Source of the DNA: Mariniblastus sp964414815
GTDB taxonomy: Bacteria > Planctomycetota > Planctomycetia > Pirellulales > Pirellulaceae
Length of the DNA: 64,000 bases
NCBI GenBank assembly: GCA_964414815.1
Contig: CAYPXY010000001.1
Coordinates: 62,001 to 126,000 of the forward strand
Direction: 5' to 3'
A program made the translations under genes and the position numbers. Each line of letters opens with the position of its first letter. Positions within the stretch are counted from its first letter, which is position 1. The notes below the pieces were generated by a model. It had not been told where the DNA came from, made no database searches, and worked only from the letters and a program-made list of their open reading frames with translations. Shown piece by piece: positions 32,976 through 43,642 of the stretch.

Positions 32976-33436
32976 TCCGGCGAATCAAGCATCCGAAGCT
33001 TTTTCAAAAGCTGTCTCGCTTCACCGACAGGCAAGTTCTGCTCGTTGTCAACTGCACGACGCATGGCCGCCGTCAGGCGCGCCAATTCCATATGATCTTC
33101 CAATGTGGCCTCGCTCAGCAGATCTTTGTCGATAAGAGCGATCCGACGATTGTTCAATTCTGCATTCCACAAAGAGGACTGGGCTTCATTTGCTTGGAGT
33201 TGAGTACCGATCTCGGCGATAATTCGATCAGAATCGATTCCAGACTCTAACATGGTCTCAACGACTGCTCGGATCCCTGCCTGCCTGATTCCATCAATAT
33301 CAGAATCGTCTGAGAGCTGCTCGCACTGCTCGACGAATACCAACTCGAAATGTCTTTGAAATTGCTTGAACCAAAAATGAGCGTCTGCTGAAATCGCTTT
33401 CGAGTGGGGAGACTTAGGCGACTTTTTGCTTGCCAT
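32972..33436 (-). CDS. Unknown protein, second gene of HNH operon
   Basis: A 154-residue soluble, mostly helical and acidic protein that I do not recognise. The ATG at 33436 gives the start MASKKSPKSPHSK, a basic tail; it overlaps the previous gene's end by 23 bp, and its stop overlaps the HNH start by 4 bp, both signs of translational coupling. No catalytic motif is visible. Confidence 0.75.
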   Translation of the reverse strand: MASKKSPKSPHSKAISADAHFWFKQFQRHFELVFVEQCEQLSDDSDIDGIRQAGIRAVVETMLESGIDSDRIIAEIGTQLQANEAQSSLWNAELNNRRIALIDKDLLSEATLEDHMELARLTAAMRRAVDNEQNLPVGEARQLLKKLRMLDSPE

Positions 33437-33677
33437 CGGGTGGACTCGATTCAATTGCCTGTGCGAGTTTTTGCAGAGAAACGATCGCCGCATTTCTGAA
33501 GTCTGCCACGGTGATCAACTCAGGATGCCCTCCTGCATCCGCCAACCTTTTGGCCACATTTTGAACTTCGCTTGCAAACAAAAACTCCCACTCAATCAAC
33601 ATACGGGCTGCTTCTGTTTCAATTTGGATGGTCGATCTTCCTGACACTTGGGCCTCCTTGCCAACTAACCATGCCAT
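33414..33677 (-). CDS. Small helical protein, first gene of HNH operon
   Basis: An 87-residue protein (ATG at 33677; a TTG at 33695 is possible). It is largely helical: EAARMLIEWEFLFASEVQNV, then ITVADFRNAAIVSLQKLAQA. The last helix after ITVADF is reminiscent of the loop and third helix of histone-fold proteins, a weak resemblance only. It starts the three-gene operon that ends in an HNH nuclease. Confidence 0.68.
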   Translation of the reverse strand: MAWLVGKEAQVSGRSTIQIETEAARMLIEWEFLFASEVQNVAKRLADAGGHPELITVADFRNAAIVSLQKLAQAIESSPPDGKQKVA

Positions 33678-33790
33678 TCTGCCAATTTTAGGCAAAATTG
33701 CAACAATCCCATCGCTATTATTTCGCGTGGATTTTCAAAGTAAAACTGCCAAACTTGTAAGAAAAGTCTGCCAGTTCGTTTAGCAATTAA

Positions 33791-33863
33791 TGGTCAGGGC
33801 CGGGATCGAACCGGCGACACATGGATTTTCAATCCATTGCTCTACCAACTGAGCTACCTAACC
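33791..33863 (-). tRNA. tRNA-Phe (GAA)
   Basis: Read on the minus strand the acceptor arms GGTTAGG and CCTGACC pair (one G-U), the D arm is GCTC-AGTTGGTA-GAGC, the anticodon stem ATGGA/TCCAT holds the loop TTGAAAA with anticodon GAA, and the T arm GCCGG-TTCGATC-CCGGC is standard. The discriminator is A; CCA is not encoded. Confidence 0.98.
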
Positions 33864-33955
33864 GCTTTTGAAGCATCGAATCGTACTTGAGCGGAAACCC
33901 TTTGTCAATGACAGTAGCCGTCGGGGTTCATGAGTTTTTTCAGAAACCACTCGTG

Positions 33956-35104
33956 CTACACTGACTTGTCACTGTCCAATGTTCGCCCTTCCAAAGCCAC
34001 ATAATCGCGTGGTTCCGGTCCGGTATAATCGGCACTTGGGCGGATCAGGCGATTGTTGGCTCGCTGCTCAAACACGTGTGCCGCCCAACCGGAAACGCGC
34101 GACAGCACGAAAATGGGTGTGAATAGAGGAGTCGGAATGCCCATGAAGTGATACGCGGAGGCACTGTAGAAATCGAGATTCGGAAACAGTTTCTTTTCAC
34201 GCCACATCACTTCTTCAATTCGCTCCGAAACCGGGTACAACACTGTGTCGCCCGCCATTTCGGACAATCGCTTTGCCCAAGTCTTGATGACCACATTGCG
34301 CGGATCGGATTCCGAATACACTCGGTGACCAAATCCCATAATCAGCGATTTGTCGGCCAGCATCTGCATGATACCTGCCTCCGCTTCGCTCGGTGTTTTG
34401 AACTTTTCGATCAGTTCCATCGCCGCTTCGTTTGCGCCCCCGTGCAACGGTCCTCGCAACGTTCCGATTGCGGCCGTGATCGCCGAATACAGGTCGGACA
34501 ACGTCGCGGTACAGACACGAGCCGCAAATGTCGAAGCATTGAACTCATGTTCCGCATACAGAATCAACGAAACGTCCATGGCCCGGCGATGAACGTCGGA
34601 CGGAGACTCGTCGTGCAGCCGATCCAAAAAGTATCCCGCAATCGAATCTTCTTGGGAATCGAAATCAATTTCAATTTCCTCGTGCGAATAGCGATACCAG
34701 TAAGTCAAAATCGACGGGAACGCACCCAACAGCCGTTCTGCCTTGAATCGCTGGTCATCCGTCGTTGTTTCCGGCTCCAGTACGCCGAGCATGGAACAGC
34801 CCGTTCGCAGCACATCCATCGGATGAGCTGTTTTTGGAATCAGACGCAGCGTCGTTGTCAGCGCCTCCGGCAAGTCACGAGCATAACGAAGACGGGCTTT
34901 GAAACTGTCCAGCTCTTTCAAATACGGCAGGTGGCCATAGAGCAACAAGAAGGCAACTTCCTCGAAGGTCGCTTGTTCGGCCAAGTCGAAAATGGAATAG
35001 CCGCGATAGGTCAGCCCCTTTCCTTCCTTGCCAACCGTACAAATAGCTGTCTCGCCCGCCGTTACGCCGGCCAAGCCGCCTGTTTTTTTCTTGGTTGCTG
35101 TCAT
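33956..35104 (-). CDS. prpC: 2-Methylcitrate synthase / citrate synthase
   Basis: A 382-residue type II citrate synthase fold enzyme. Catalytic residues are in LHGGANEAAM (His), MGFGHRVY (His) and NLDFYSA (Asp). The short length and overlap with prpB make 2-methylcitrate synthase (propionyl-CoA plus oxaloacetate) the best call, but activity as the TCA citrate synthase cannot be excluded, since planctomycetes often have one short form. Start ATG at 35104, overlapping the prpB stop by 4 bp. Confidence 0.93.
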   Translation of the reverse strand: MTATKKKTGGLAGVTAGETAICTVGKEGKGLTYRGYSIFDLAEQATFEEVAFLLLYGHLPYLKELDSFKARLRYARDLPEALTTTLRLIPKTAHPMDVLRTGCSMLGVLEPETTTDDQRFKAERLLGAFPSILTYWYRYSHEEIEIDFDSQEDSIAGYFLDRLHDESPSDVHRRAMDVSLILYAEHEFNASTFAARVCTATLSDLYSAITAAIGTLRGPLHGGANEAAMELIEKFKTPSEAEAGIMQMLADKSLIMGFGHRVYSESDPRNVVIKTWAKRLSEMAGDTVLYPVSERIEEVMWREKKLFPNLDFYSASAYHFMGIPTPLFTPIFVLSRVSGWAAHVFEQRANNRLIRPSADYTGPEPRDYVALEGRTLDSDKSV

Positions 35105-36006
35105 TGCTGTCCTTTTTGAATGATTTGGTCGATCTGTTGTTCGTAGTGGTGATAATTTAAAAACTCGTAAAGTTCCGCACGGTCCTGCATTTCGTGCAGG
35201 ACATTTTGTTGTGTGCCCTCGCTGCGAATGGACTGAAAGACTCGATTCGCGGCGGCGTTCATCGCTCGGAACGCCGACAGCGGATACAATACAAGCTTGA
35301 TTCCGACTGATTTCAGTTCCTCGAGCGTCATCAGCGGGCTTTTGCCAAACTCCGTCATGTTCGCCAACACAGGCACGTCGATGGACTCCGTTATTCTACG
35401 ATATTGCTCTGCCTCCGTCACGGCTTCCGCAAAAATCATGTCGGCACCAGCCTCAATATAGCGATGACAACGATCAATGACGCATTCGATCTCTTCCGAT
35501 GCCAACGCATCGGTTCGGGCCATGACGACAAAATTCGAATCGGTACGGGCGTCCACAGCCGCATGGATTCGGTCCACCATTTCCGCTGAAGAGACCATTT
35601 GTTTGTTCGGGCGATGTCCGCAACGCTTGGCGGTTTCCTGATCCTCGATGTGCATTGCTGCTGCCCCGGATTGAATGAACTGCTTGACGGTACGGGCGAT
35701 ATTGAGCGCCGTCCCCCAACCCGTGTCCGCATCAACCAACAGCGGCAATTCCGTCACTGAGACCATTCGCTCAATCGAACGAGCAACGTCCGAAGAGTTG
35801 GTCATACCCAAATCGGGAAGCCCCCACTCGGCGTTGGCGATGCCCGCTCCCGATAAATAGAGCGCCCGAAAACCTGCCGACTGTGCCATTAACGCACAAT
35901 AAGCGTTGATCACGCCTGGAACCTGAAGAGGTGTTTCGGCGGCGACTGCATCCCGAAAACGACGGCCCGGGCTGTCAGTCGTAGATGAACCGGATGAATG
36001 AGGCAT
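35101..36006 (-). CDS. prpB: Methylisocitrate lyase
   Basis: Splits 2-methylisocitrate into pyruvate and succinate in the methylcitrate cycle of propionate use. The 301-residue TIM barrel of the isocitrate lyase/PEP mutase superfamily shows VPGVINAYCALMAQ, LLVDADTGWG, IEDQ and the active-site loop KRCGHRPNK. It is the first gene of a two-gene operon with prpC. The methylcitrate dehydratase (prpD or acnD) is not in the window. Confidence 0.95.
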   Translation of the reverse strand: MPHSSGSSTTDSPGRRFRDAVAAETPLQVPGVINAYCALMAQSAGFRALYLSGAGIANAEWGLPDLGMTNSSDVARSIERMVSVTELPLLVDADTGWGTALNIARTVKQFIQSGAAAMHIEDQETAKRCGHRPNKQMVSSAEMVDRIHAAVDARTDSNFVVMARTDALASEEIECVIDRCHRYIEAGADMIFAEAVTEAEQYRRITESIDVPVLANMTEFGKSPLMTLEELKSVGIKLVLYPLSAFRAMNAAANRVFQSIRSEGTQQNVLHEMQDRAELYEFLNYHHYEQQIDQIIQKGQQ

Positions 36007-36020
36007 AGGCTTTGCAGGAC

Positions 36021-36062
36021 GGGAATTGGGATTCGGGAATTGGGATTCGGGAATTGGGATTC
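36021..36062. repeat. 14-bp tandem repeat, three perfect copies
   Basis: GGGAATTGGGATTC is repeated three times without change. It lies just upstream of prpB in the 410-bp gap before pckA. The remainder of the gap shows no gene; a TTGACG at 36351 with an AT-rich CAATATAGA region about 17-20 bp on could be the pckA promoter. Confidence 0.9.
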
Positions 36063-36416
36063 GTGTTGATGAACAAGTTCAGGCAAAAGTGGAATAGACG
36101 TCCACGTCTGTCAAAAGCGCGACGCCTACCATCGAAACCTGATGACAAGCTCCAGTGGATCGAATCGTTAGCCCAGCCAGTCCATTATTGCGAATTGGCC
36201 GAGCAGGTACAGAAGGGTTTAGGGCCCATTAAATTGCTCCCCGTCAAATTTATTTCAGTGGGTCCGAGGATCAGTCACTAGTCACTAAAAAGCGATGCTC
36301 GAAAAAAGCAACTATTTTGACCAAAAATAGTGCTGAGCCCTTTATTGCATTTGACGTCTGATTTTGCGATAAACAATATAGACTTCTTTCATTGATCCTA
36401 GCAGAAACTTCCCAAA

Positions 36417-38015
<1,599 letters not shown>

Positions 38016-38081
38016 CCTCGCACGTGAATCAGCTTGATAGACAGATACCCAAACCTGGAGATCAAGCCGTTGCACGCCCCA

Positions 38082-38384
38082 ATGAAAACCGTACTCAACT
38101 CTGATTTTGGCATCATCTTTTTCATAATCATGGGCATTGCGCTATTATCGATGTTGTATCCCATGAATCGCGATCGTCCCCTATCACGTTTGATCACGTC
38201 ACTTGCTCCCCTGCCGGTACTGCTCTGGTGGCTCTACGAGCAGATGGTGCCTTCGGACATGAATATCCGCCTCGATCTTCTGCTGATCATCCCGACGATT
38301 ATTTTTTCGCTGGCAGTGTTTGCGACAAGGATCCCTTGGTTGTTGAGGCATCGACAGAAATCTAATAAGGCGACCGGCAGGTAA
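38082..38384 (+). CDS. Small membrane protein whose end is supplied by a MITE
   Basis: A 100-residue protein with three hydrophobic segments (FGIIFFIIMGIALLSMLYPM, LITSLAPLPVLLWWLYEQM, LDLLLIIPTIIFSLAVFATRI). The ATG at 38082 is preferred over a TTG at 38034. The last codons and the TAA stop lie in MITE copy 3, which begins at 38366; the final KATGR residues are MITE-encoded, so the original C-terminus was replaced or extended. Similar to short DUF-type planctomycete membrane proteins; function unknown. Confidence 0.72.
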   Translation: MKTVLNSDFGIIFFIIMGIALLSMLYPMNRDRPLSRLITSLAPLPVLLWWLYEQMVPSDMNIRLDLLLIIPTIIFSLAVFATRIPWLLRHRQKSNKATGR

Positions 38385-38455
38385 AAGTTTACCCAAGCGA
38401 TATTGGGTTTCCCAGACACTGAGTTGCGAGTCTCGGAGAGACTCGCCTACACTTG
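38366..38455 (+). mobile_element. MITE copy 3, right end missing or diverged
   Basis: The left end TAAGGCGACCGGCAGGTAAA and the interior (GTTTACCCAA, GAGTTGCGAGTCTCGGAGAG, ACTCGCCTACACT) match copies 1 and 2. After about 38455 the match stops and no CTGCCGGTCGCCT end is found. The internal hairpin is kept by compensating changes (GAGTCTC...GAGACTC instead of GAGTCGC...GCGACTC). Confidence 0.85.
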
Positions 38456-38583
38456 AGTACCACCCTGTTAATTGGCGGCCGGACTGGTAAAATGCGGCTT
38501 TGCGACCCGAAAAATATCCATGGACCGAACAAGTGTCTCGCAGCACATTGCCCAATACCCCAGCTCCCTTTTCTTCCCGAACG

Positions 38584-41553
38584 ATGCCAGTCGTCCCCTC
38601 CGCACTTTGGCAAATTGAAGTGCTTCCCGAAAGCGGCCAACCCGATCGGTTGGCGGCAGTAAAAATTTCTGCGGCCCAGGATTTACAGTTGCCAACGTCG
38701 TTGCAATTGGTTGCGTCTAAAGGATTTCTTCTTCAGGGACCGTTGACCGAGCCCGCCGTCCGTCAGATTGCGTCTGGGCTGCTGGTTGAACCGGTGGTTG
38801 AGACCTATCGTGTGGGTCCCGTTGGCGATGCGGGGTTCTCCGAAGATCCGGAATCCGGTCTGGTTTCGATTTACGTGTTGCCACTGCCGGGAGTCACGGA
38901 TCCGGAAGCGGAAAGTGTGCTGACTGCGGTGCAGAACTTGGGCTATGACGTCGAGGCAGTGCGTACCTTTCGAAGGTATCGTGTGTCGGCGCTTGAAAAA
39001 GCGGCGTTCGAGCGACTTTGCTCGAAAGTACTCAGTAACGCTTCGGTCGAAATGATCGTCGTCGGAGACCTGAACCTCACCGAACTCAAGCTGGGACGAC
39101 AATACGAATTCAAGCAAACGAATGTGCCATTGGCAGGGCTGACCGATGACGAGCTGAGCGCCATCAGCAAGTCGCGGCAACTCAGCTTGTCGCTGGTGGA
39201 AATGCAAGTCATCCGCAATCACTTTGTTGAGTTGGGGCGCGACGCCACGGAAATTGAGCTGGAAACGATCGCCCAAACCTGGAGTGAACATTGCAGCCAC
39301 AAGACTCTCGCCGGTCGGATCGAGTATCGCGATGAAAATGGCGTCCGGCATTTCGAAAACATGCTCAAGGAAACCATCTTTTCAGCGACATTGAAAATTC
39401 GCGAAGAGTTGGGAGACGATGATTGGTGTGTCAGTGTCTTCAAGGACAACGCCGGCATTGTAAAATTTGATGATCAGTTCAACGTATGCTTCAAAGTCGA
39501 AACACACAATCGACCATCGGCACTTGAACCTTATGGCGGGGCCAATACGGGGATTGGCGGAGTGATTCGCGATACCTTGGGAACGGGAATGGGTGCAAAG
39601 CCAGTTTGCAACACCGACGTTTTTTGCTTTGCTCCGCCGGATACGCCCTATGATGAACTGCCGCCCGGCGTCATGCACCCGCGGTTGATCATGAAAGGCG
39701 TGGTCTCCGGCGTCCGCGACTATGGAAATCGAATGGGAATCCCGACGGTCAACGGAGCCGTCTACTTTGATCCGCGTTACGTCGGTAATCCGTTGGTTTT
39801 CTGTGGCAGCGTCGGAATGATTCCGGCCGATCAGTCGTTCAAGCAGCCCCAACCCAACGACCTGATCGTCTCCATCGGCGGAAAAACGGGTCGCGATGGG
39901 ATTCACGGAGCGACGTTCAGTTCGGCTGAGTTGACCGAGAAAAGCGACACGACATCGGGCGGCGCGGTTCAGATCGGGAATGCAATCACAGAGCGGATGC
40001 TGATGGATGTCTTGCTGCAAGCCAGAGACCGGAAACTGTACAACGCCGTTACGGACTGCGGTGCAGGGGGCTACTCGAGCGCTGTCGGTGAAATGGGCGA
40101 GAAGATCGGTGCGGAAGTTTGGCTCGATCGTGTGCCGCTCAAGTACGAAGGTCTGTCGCCCACCGAAATATGGATTTCCGAAGCTCAAGAGCGGATGGTA
40201 TTTTCCGTTCCGGAGGCGAACTGGGAAGCGTTCCGCAACTTGTGTGCTGCCGAGTCGGTGGTTGCGACGGTCATCGGACAGTTTAAACCGACGGGTAAGC
40301 TCGATCTGAAATACGGCGATCGGGCGGTCGGGACGCTGGCCATGGAATTTCTGCACGATGGACGACCACCGGTCGTTCGTCAAGCTGAATTTATCGCTCA
40401 ACCAGAACAGGGGCTGACGATTCAGTCACCGGTTGGCGGAGAGAACTTTAACGAGGATTTGTTAGAACTGTTAGGATGTCTGAATATCGCGAGCAAGCAC
40501 TGGATCATCCGGCAGTACGATCACGAGGTGCAGGGTGGAAGTGTCTTAAAGCCACTGGTCGGAATCGCAAACGATGGTCCGGGTGATGCAGCGGTGCTTC
40601 GTCCTGTTCTTAATTCGCGACGAGGGCTGGTGGTGGCCTGCGGAGTGAATCCATACTATGGAGATCTCGATTCCTATCACATGGCTACATCGGCTATCGA
40701 TGAAGCCATTCGCAATTGCGTGGCGGTCGGCGCTGATCCTGGCCGAATTGCGATTCTCGATAATTTCAGTTGGGGGCATACGGATCGACCGAGTACGCTC
40801 GGGACACTGGTGAGAGCTGCCTTGGCCTGTCACGATCTTTCCATCGCGATGAAGTGTCCGTTTATCAGCGGCAAAGATAGCCTCCACAACGAATTTAGCT
40901 ACAACGACGAACAGGGTGAACGGCAAACCATTTCGATTCCAGCAACATTATTGATCAGTGCGTTGGGACAGGTTGACGATGTTTCCCAATGTGTTTCAAT
41001 GGATTTCAAGGAAGCCGGAAATCTGATTTATCTGGTCGGTATCACCGGCGATCATTTGGGTGGTTCACACTGGTCGCTGATTAAGCATGGAACTGGTGGA
41101 AGGGTTCCTTGCGTCGATCCGGAAATTGCCAAGCAGACATTTGAGTCTTTGCACCGGGCGATCAAGGCGGAGTGGGTGCGAGCCTGTCACGACTTGAGCG
41201 AAGGTGGATTGGCGGTGGCGCTGGCCGAAATGGCGTTTGCCGGTGGATTGGGGGCTGAGGTTACTTTGGATGTACTTCCAGCGATTGACACAGAAATTCG
41301 TGCTGGCAGCGAAACGTTACCTAACACCCGTTCAATCGTGAAACTCTTTTCGGAATCCAATTCGAGATTTCTGGTTGAAGTTTCGCCAGGTAACCAAGGA
41401 GCGTTCGAAGCGAATTTTACAGGCGTGACGGCCTGTTCGATTGGTCAGGTTACAGCCGATCCAATGGTTGTGATTCGTTCAGGTCAATTCGATTTGGTAA
41501 AATTGGCCAACTCGCAGTTGAAGGCTGCTTGGCAAAGCCCACTCGATCTGTAG
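38584..41553 (+). CDS. purL: Phosphoribosylformylglycinamidine synthase, PurS-PurL fusion
   Basis: Makes FGAM from FGAR, ATP and ammonia in purine synthesis. The 989-residue protein has a ~200-residue N-terminal region with two PurS-like halves (ALWQIEVLPESGQPDR; VSIYVLPLPGVTDPEAESVL), then PurL: WSEHCSHKT, VETHNRPSALEPYGGANTG, NAVTDCGAGGYSSAVGEMGE, FISGKDSLHNEF, ACHDLSEGGLAVAL. PurQ is separate, 234 bp downstream. The ATG at 38584 gives the family start; longer frames run into the MITE. In most bacteria PurS is a free ~80-residue protein. Confidence 0.96.
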   Translation: MPVVPSALWQIEVLPESGQPDRLAAVKISAAQDLQLPTSLQLVASKGFLLQGPLTEPAVRQIASGLLVEPVVETYRVGPVGDAGFSEDPESGLVSIYVLPLPGVTDPEAESVLTAVQNLGYDVEAVRTFRRYRVSALEKAAFERLCSKVLSNASVEMIVVGDLNLTELKLGRQYEFKQTNVPLAGLTDDELSAISKSRQLSLSLVEMQVIRNHFVELGRDATEIELETIAQTWSEHCSHKTLAGRIEYRDENGVRHFENMLKETIFSATLKIREELGDDDWCVSVFKDNAGIVKFDDQFNVCFKVETHNRPSALEPYGGANTGIGGVIRDTLGTGMGAKPVCNTDVFCFAPPDTPYDELPPGVMHPRLIMKGVVSGVRDYGNRMGIPTVNGAVYFDPRYVGNPLVFCGSVGMIPADQSFKQPQPNDLIVSIGGKTGRDGIHGATFSSAELTEKSDTTSGGAVQIGNAITERMLMDVLLQARDRKLYNAVTDCGAGGYSSAVGEMGEKIGAEVWLDRVPLKYEGLSPTEIWISEAQERMVFSVPEANWEAFRNLCAAESVVATVIGQFKPTGKLDLKYGDRAVGTLAMEFLHDGRPPVVRQAEFIAQPEQGLTIQSPVGGENFNEDLLELLGCLNIASKHWIIRQYDHEVQGGSVLKPLVGIANDGPGDAAVLRPVLNSRRGLVVACGVNPYYGDLDSYHMATSAIDEAIRNCVAVGADPGRIAILDNFSWGHTDRPSTLGTLVRAALACHDLSIAMKCPFISGKDSLHNEFSYNDEQGERQTISIPATLLISALGQVDDVSQCVSMDFKEAGNLIYLVGITGDHLGGSHWSLIKHGTGGRVPCVDPEIAKQTFESLHRAIKAEWVRACHDLSEGGLAVALAEMAFAGGLGAEVTLDVLPAIDTEIRAGSETLPNTRSIVKLFSESNSRFLVEVSPGNQGAFEANFTGVTACSIGQVTADPMVVIRSGQFDLVKLANSQLKAAWQSPLDL

Positions 41554-41633
41554 GACGGAATCCATTCCGATCGGGATCAATCCCGCAAGGAATTGTCCCG
41601 AAATAAATTCCCGAATCTTTTAATGTTTATCAC

Positions 41634-41699
41634 AACCCGAAGCGTAAGCGAGGGACGGCCTAACCAAGTTGGAATAGTCCCTCGCTTACGCTTCGGGTT
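41634..41699. repeat. Perfect 23-bp inverted repeat between purL and purQ
   Basis: AACCCGAAGCGTAAGCGAGG and three more bases (41634-41656) are exactly inverted at 41677-41699 around a 20-base loop. It has no T-tract and looks like a dispersed planctomycete palindrome rather than a terminator. It sits in the gap that separates two genes of one pathway. Confidence 0.92.
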
Positions 41700-41787
41700 A
41701 TGATGAAGTACGGAAGTTATTTCAGGACAATTCCCAAGCTGATAATGTTAAAAATTTAACAAACTAGACAGGCTCCGCTCCACGACA

Positions 41788-42564
41788 ATGACCCAACCGA
41801 AAGTACTGATTCTTCGAGCCCCCGGAACCAATTGCGACCAGGAAACGGGTTACGCATTTGAATTGGCCGGTGGCGAGTCGAAATTCGTTCATATCAATGA
41901 ACTGCTGGACAATCCGCGGCATCTCGATGATTCTCAAATACTGTGTTTTCCGGGTGGATTTAGCTACGGCGACGATATCGCGGCAGGCCGGATTCTGGGA
42001 AGTCAATTGCAAACCAGGCTCAACGATTCCATCGTTGAATTTCGCGATGCCGGTAAGTTGATTCTGGGGATTTGCAACGGATTTCAAATCCTGATCAAGT
42101 CGGGACTCCTGCTTCCCTCGGATGAACATGGATTGCCGGCAACGTTAACGTGGAATGATTCCGGTCAGTTCATCGATACCTGGGTCAACTTGCGAGTCGA
42201 TGGAGCCAAGTCGGTCTTCTTGCAAGGTATCGAACGCATGTACCTGCCGATTGCGCACGCCGAAGGGAAATTTGTGACGCGGAATCAGAACGTATTGGAT
42301 TCACTGAAATCCAATGATCAATTGTCGCTTAAATACTGCGGACCAAGTGGAGAAAACGGTCAACTTCCATTTCCGCAAAATCCGAATGGATCAACTGCCA
42401 ACGTTGCAGGAATCTGTGATTCGACTGGACGAGTGTTTGGAATGATGCCGCATCCCGAACGACATATTGATCCGACCCACCATCCGCGCTGGACGCGCGA
42501 AGGATTGGCTGAGGTTGGTGACGGATTGGCTATTTTTTCAAATGCGGTCAATTATTTCAGTTGA
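41788..42564 (+). CDS. purQ: Phosphoribosylformylglycinamidine synthase, glutaminase subunit
   Basis: Class I glutamine amidotransferase that supplies ammonia to PurL. The 258 residues include ILRAPGTNCDQE, FPGGFSYGDDIAAG (oxyanion region), the nucleophile elbow GICNGFQIL near residue 98 and the catalytic GMMPHPERH. It is the normal partner of the upstream purL gene. Confidence 0.98.
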   Translation: MTQPKVLILRAPGTNCDQETGYAFELAGGESKFVHINELLDNPRHLDDSQILCFPGGFSYGDDIAAGRILGSQLQTRLNDSIVEFRDAGKLILGICNGFQILIKSGLLLPSDEHGLPATLTWNDSGQFIDTWVNLRVDGAKSVFLQGIERMYLPIAHAEGKFVTRNQNVLDSLKSNDQLSLKYCGPSGENGQLPFPQNPNGSTANVAGICDSTGRVFGMMPHPERHIDPTHHPRWTREGLAEVGDGLAIFSNAVNYFS

Positions 42565-42607
42565 GACTCGCTAGATTGATTGGGACAGGCACTTTCAGAA
42601 TTTCGTC

Positions 42608-43606
42608 ATGCGAAAACCAGTTCTTCAAACTCCTCACAATAACTTTTTCCTGTTTGCCATGTCAAACAAGGCTGTGCTGCATAGCTTCCTTGAAACCCAT
42701 TTTTCTCCCGATGCGGTGCGAGCAGTTAAAACGGAAACGATGCGAATCGAGTCCGGAGCTCACATTACTTCGGAACTTGGCTTGACGCATTCTGATTTAC
42801 TGATTTCTTTTGAATTGTCTGATGAAATTGCCGTGAGTGGAAAACGGATTTTTATCTATTTCTTGCTGGAACACAAAAGTGTCGCGGATCCTTTGACCGT
42901 TTTTCAGGTGCTTGGTTACAACATTCGAATCTGGGATCAGTGGATTCGCGAGCATTCTGGTTTGACTCCCGTTGTTCCGATGGTGATCTATCATGGCGAG
43001 CAGGCATGGAACTCGCCACGAAGTTTGGAGGACTTGATCCAGTCACCTCCTGTTTTTGCCAGTTTTCAAGTAAAATATGAAATCCCGATCATTGACCTAA
43101 GCCAAATGTCGGATTCCGAAATCGAAGGGAATCCCGTTTTGCAGGCAGCGTTTATGATGCTAAAATACTGTCGTAGCAAGCTTTTGGTTGAAAAGCTGCC
43201 GCAGATACTGGAATCGGTGGCGATTTCGAAAAACCAGATTGATGTCGATGAATGGGTTGAAGCAATTGGAGTCTATGCAATGTCTGTAAATAAAGATCTG
43301 ACACCGGACGGCTACAAGCAAACGGTTGCAAGCGTCTTTCCGACACTGTTTGAACCAGGTTCGTTGGCAGACCGCTTGTTAAGTCAGGGACGCGATGAGG
43401 GGAAAGTTGAGGGGAAAATAGAGGGGAAAGTCGAAGGCGAAAAGGAGGGTATCAAGAAAGGTAAATTGACTGGAAAGGTTCAGTTACTTCAAGAGCTTCT
43501 TGGCGAGCCTGTTTCCACCGATGAGGAGCTTGAAACAAAATCCCCATCGGATCTACAGAAATGGGTATCGGACCTTCAGAAGCGCCTGCGGGAGCGCAAC
43601 TCATAA
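42608..43606 (+). CDS. Rpn-family (PDDEXK) recombination-promoting nuclease
   Basis: A 332-residue protein of the Rpn/transposase_31 family, metal-dependent nucleases that promote RecA-independent recombination in E. coli. The N-terminal nuclease domain has LTHSDLLISFEL and IYFLLEHKS, the D...ExK site. Residues ~260-300 form a repetitive charged linker (GKVEGKIEGKVEGEKEG) typical of the family and prone to variation. The first ~17 residues may be extra, with M18 (MSNKAVLHSFL) as an alternative start at 42659. It lies between purQ and the ABC-F gene. Confidence 0.88.
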   Translation: MRKPVLQTPHNNFFLFAMSNKAVLHSFLETHFSPDAVRAVKTETMRIESGAHITSELGLTHSDLLISFELSDEIAVSGKRIFIYFLLEHKSVADPLTVFQVLGYNIRIWDQWIREHSGLTPVVPMVIYHGEQAWNSPRSLEDLIQSPPVFASFQVKYEIPIIDLSQMSDSEIEGNPVLQAAFMMLKYCRSKLLVEKLPQILESVAISKNQIDVDEWVEAIGVYAMSVNKDLTPDGYKQTVASVFPTLFEPGSLADRLLSQGRDEGKVEGKIEGKVEGEKEGIKKGKLTGKVQLLQELLGEPVSTDEELETKSPSDLQKWVSDLQKRLRERNS

Positions 43607-43642
43607 TGCTCGCTTTCATCACTGACCCTCGCTCAGTTTAAT

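Noticed and set aside
39382..40401. 339-codon minus-strand frame over purL
   Set aside because: Antisense of conserved PurL sequence.
41634..41699. Palindrome between purL and purQ as an intrinsic terminator
   Set aside because: No T-tract on either strand, and a 20-base loop; annotated as a repeat.
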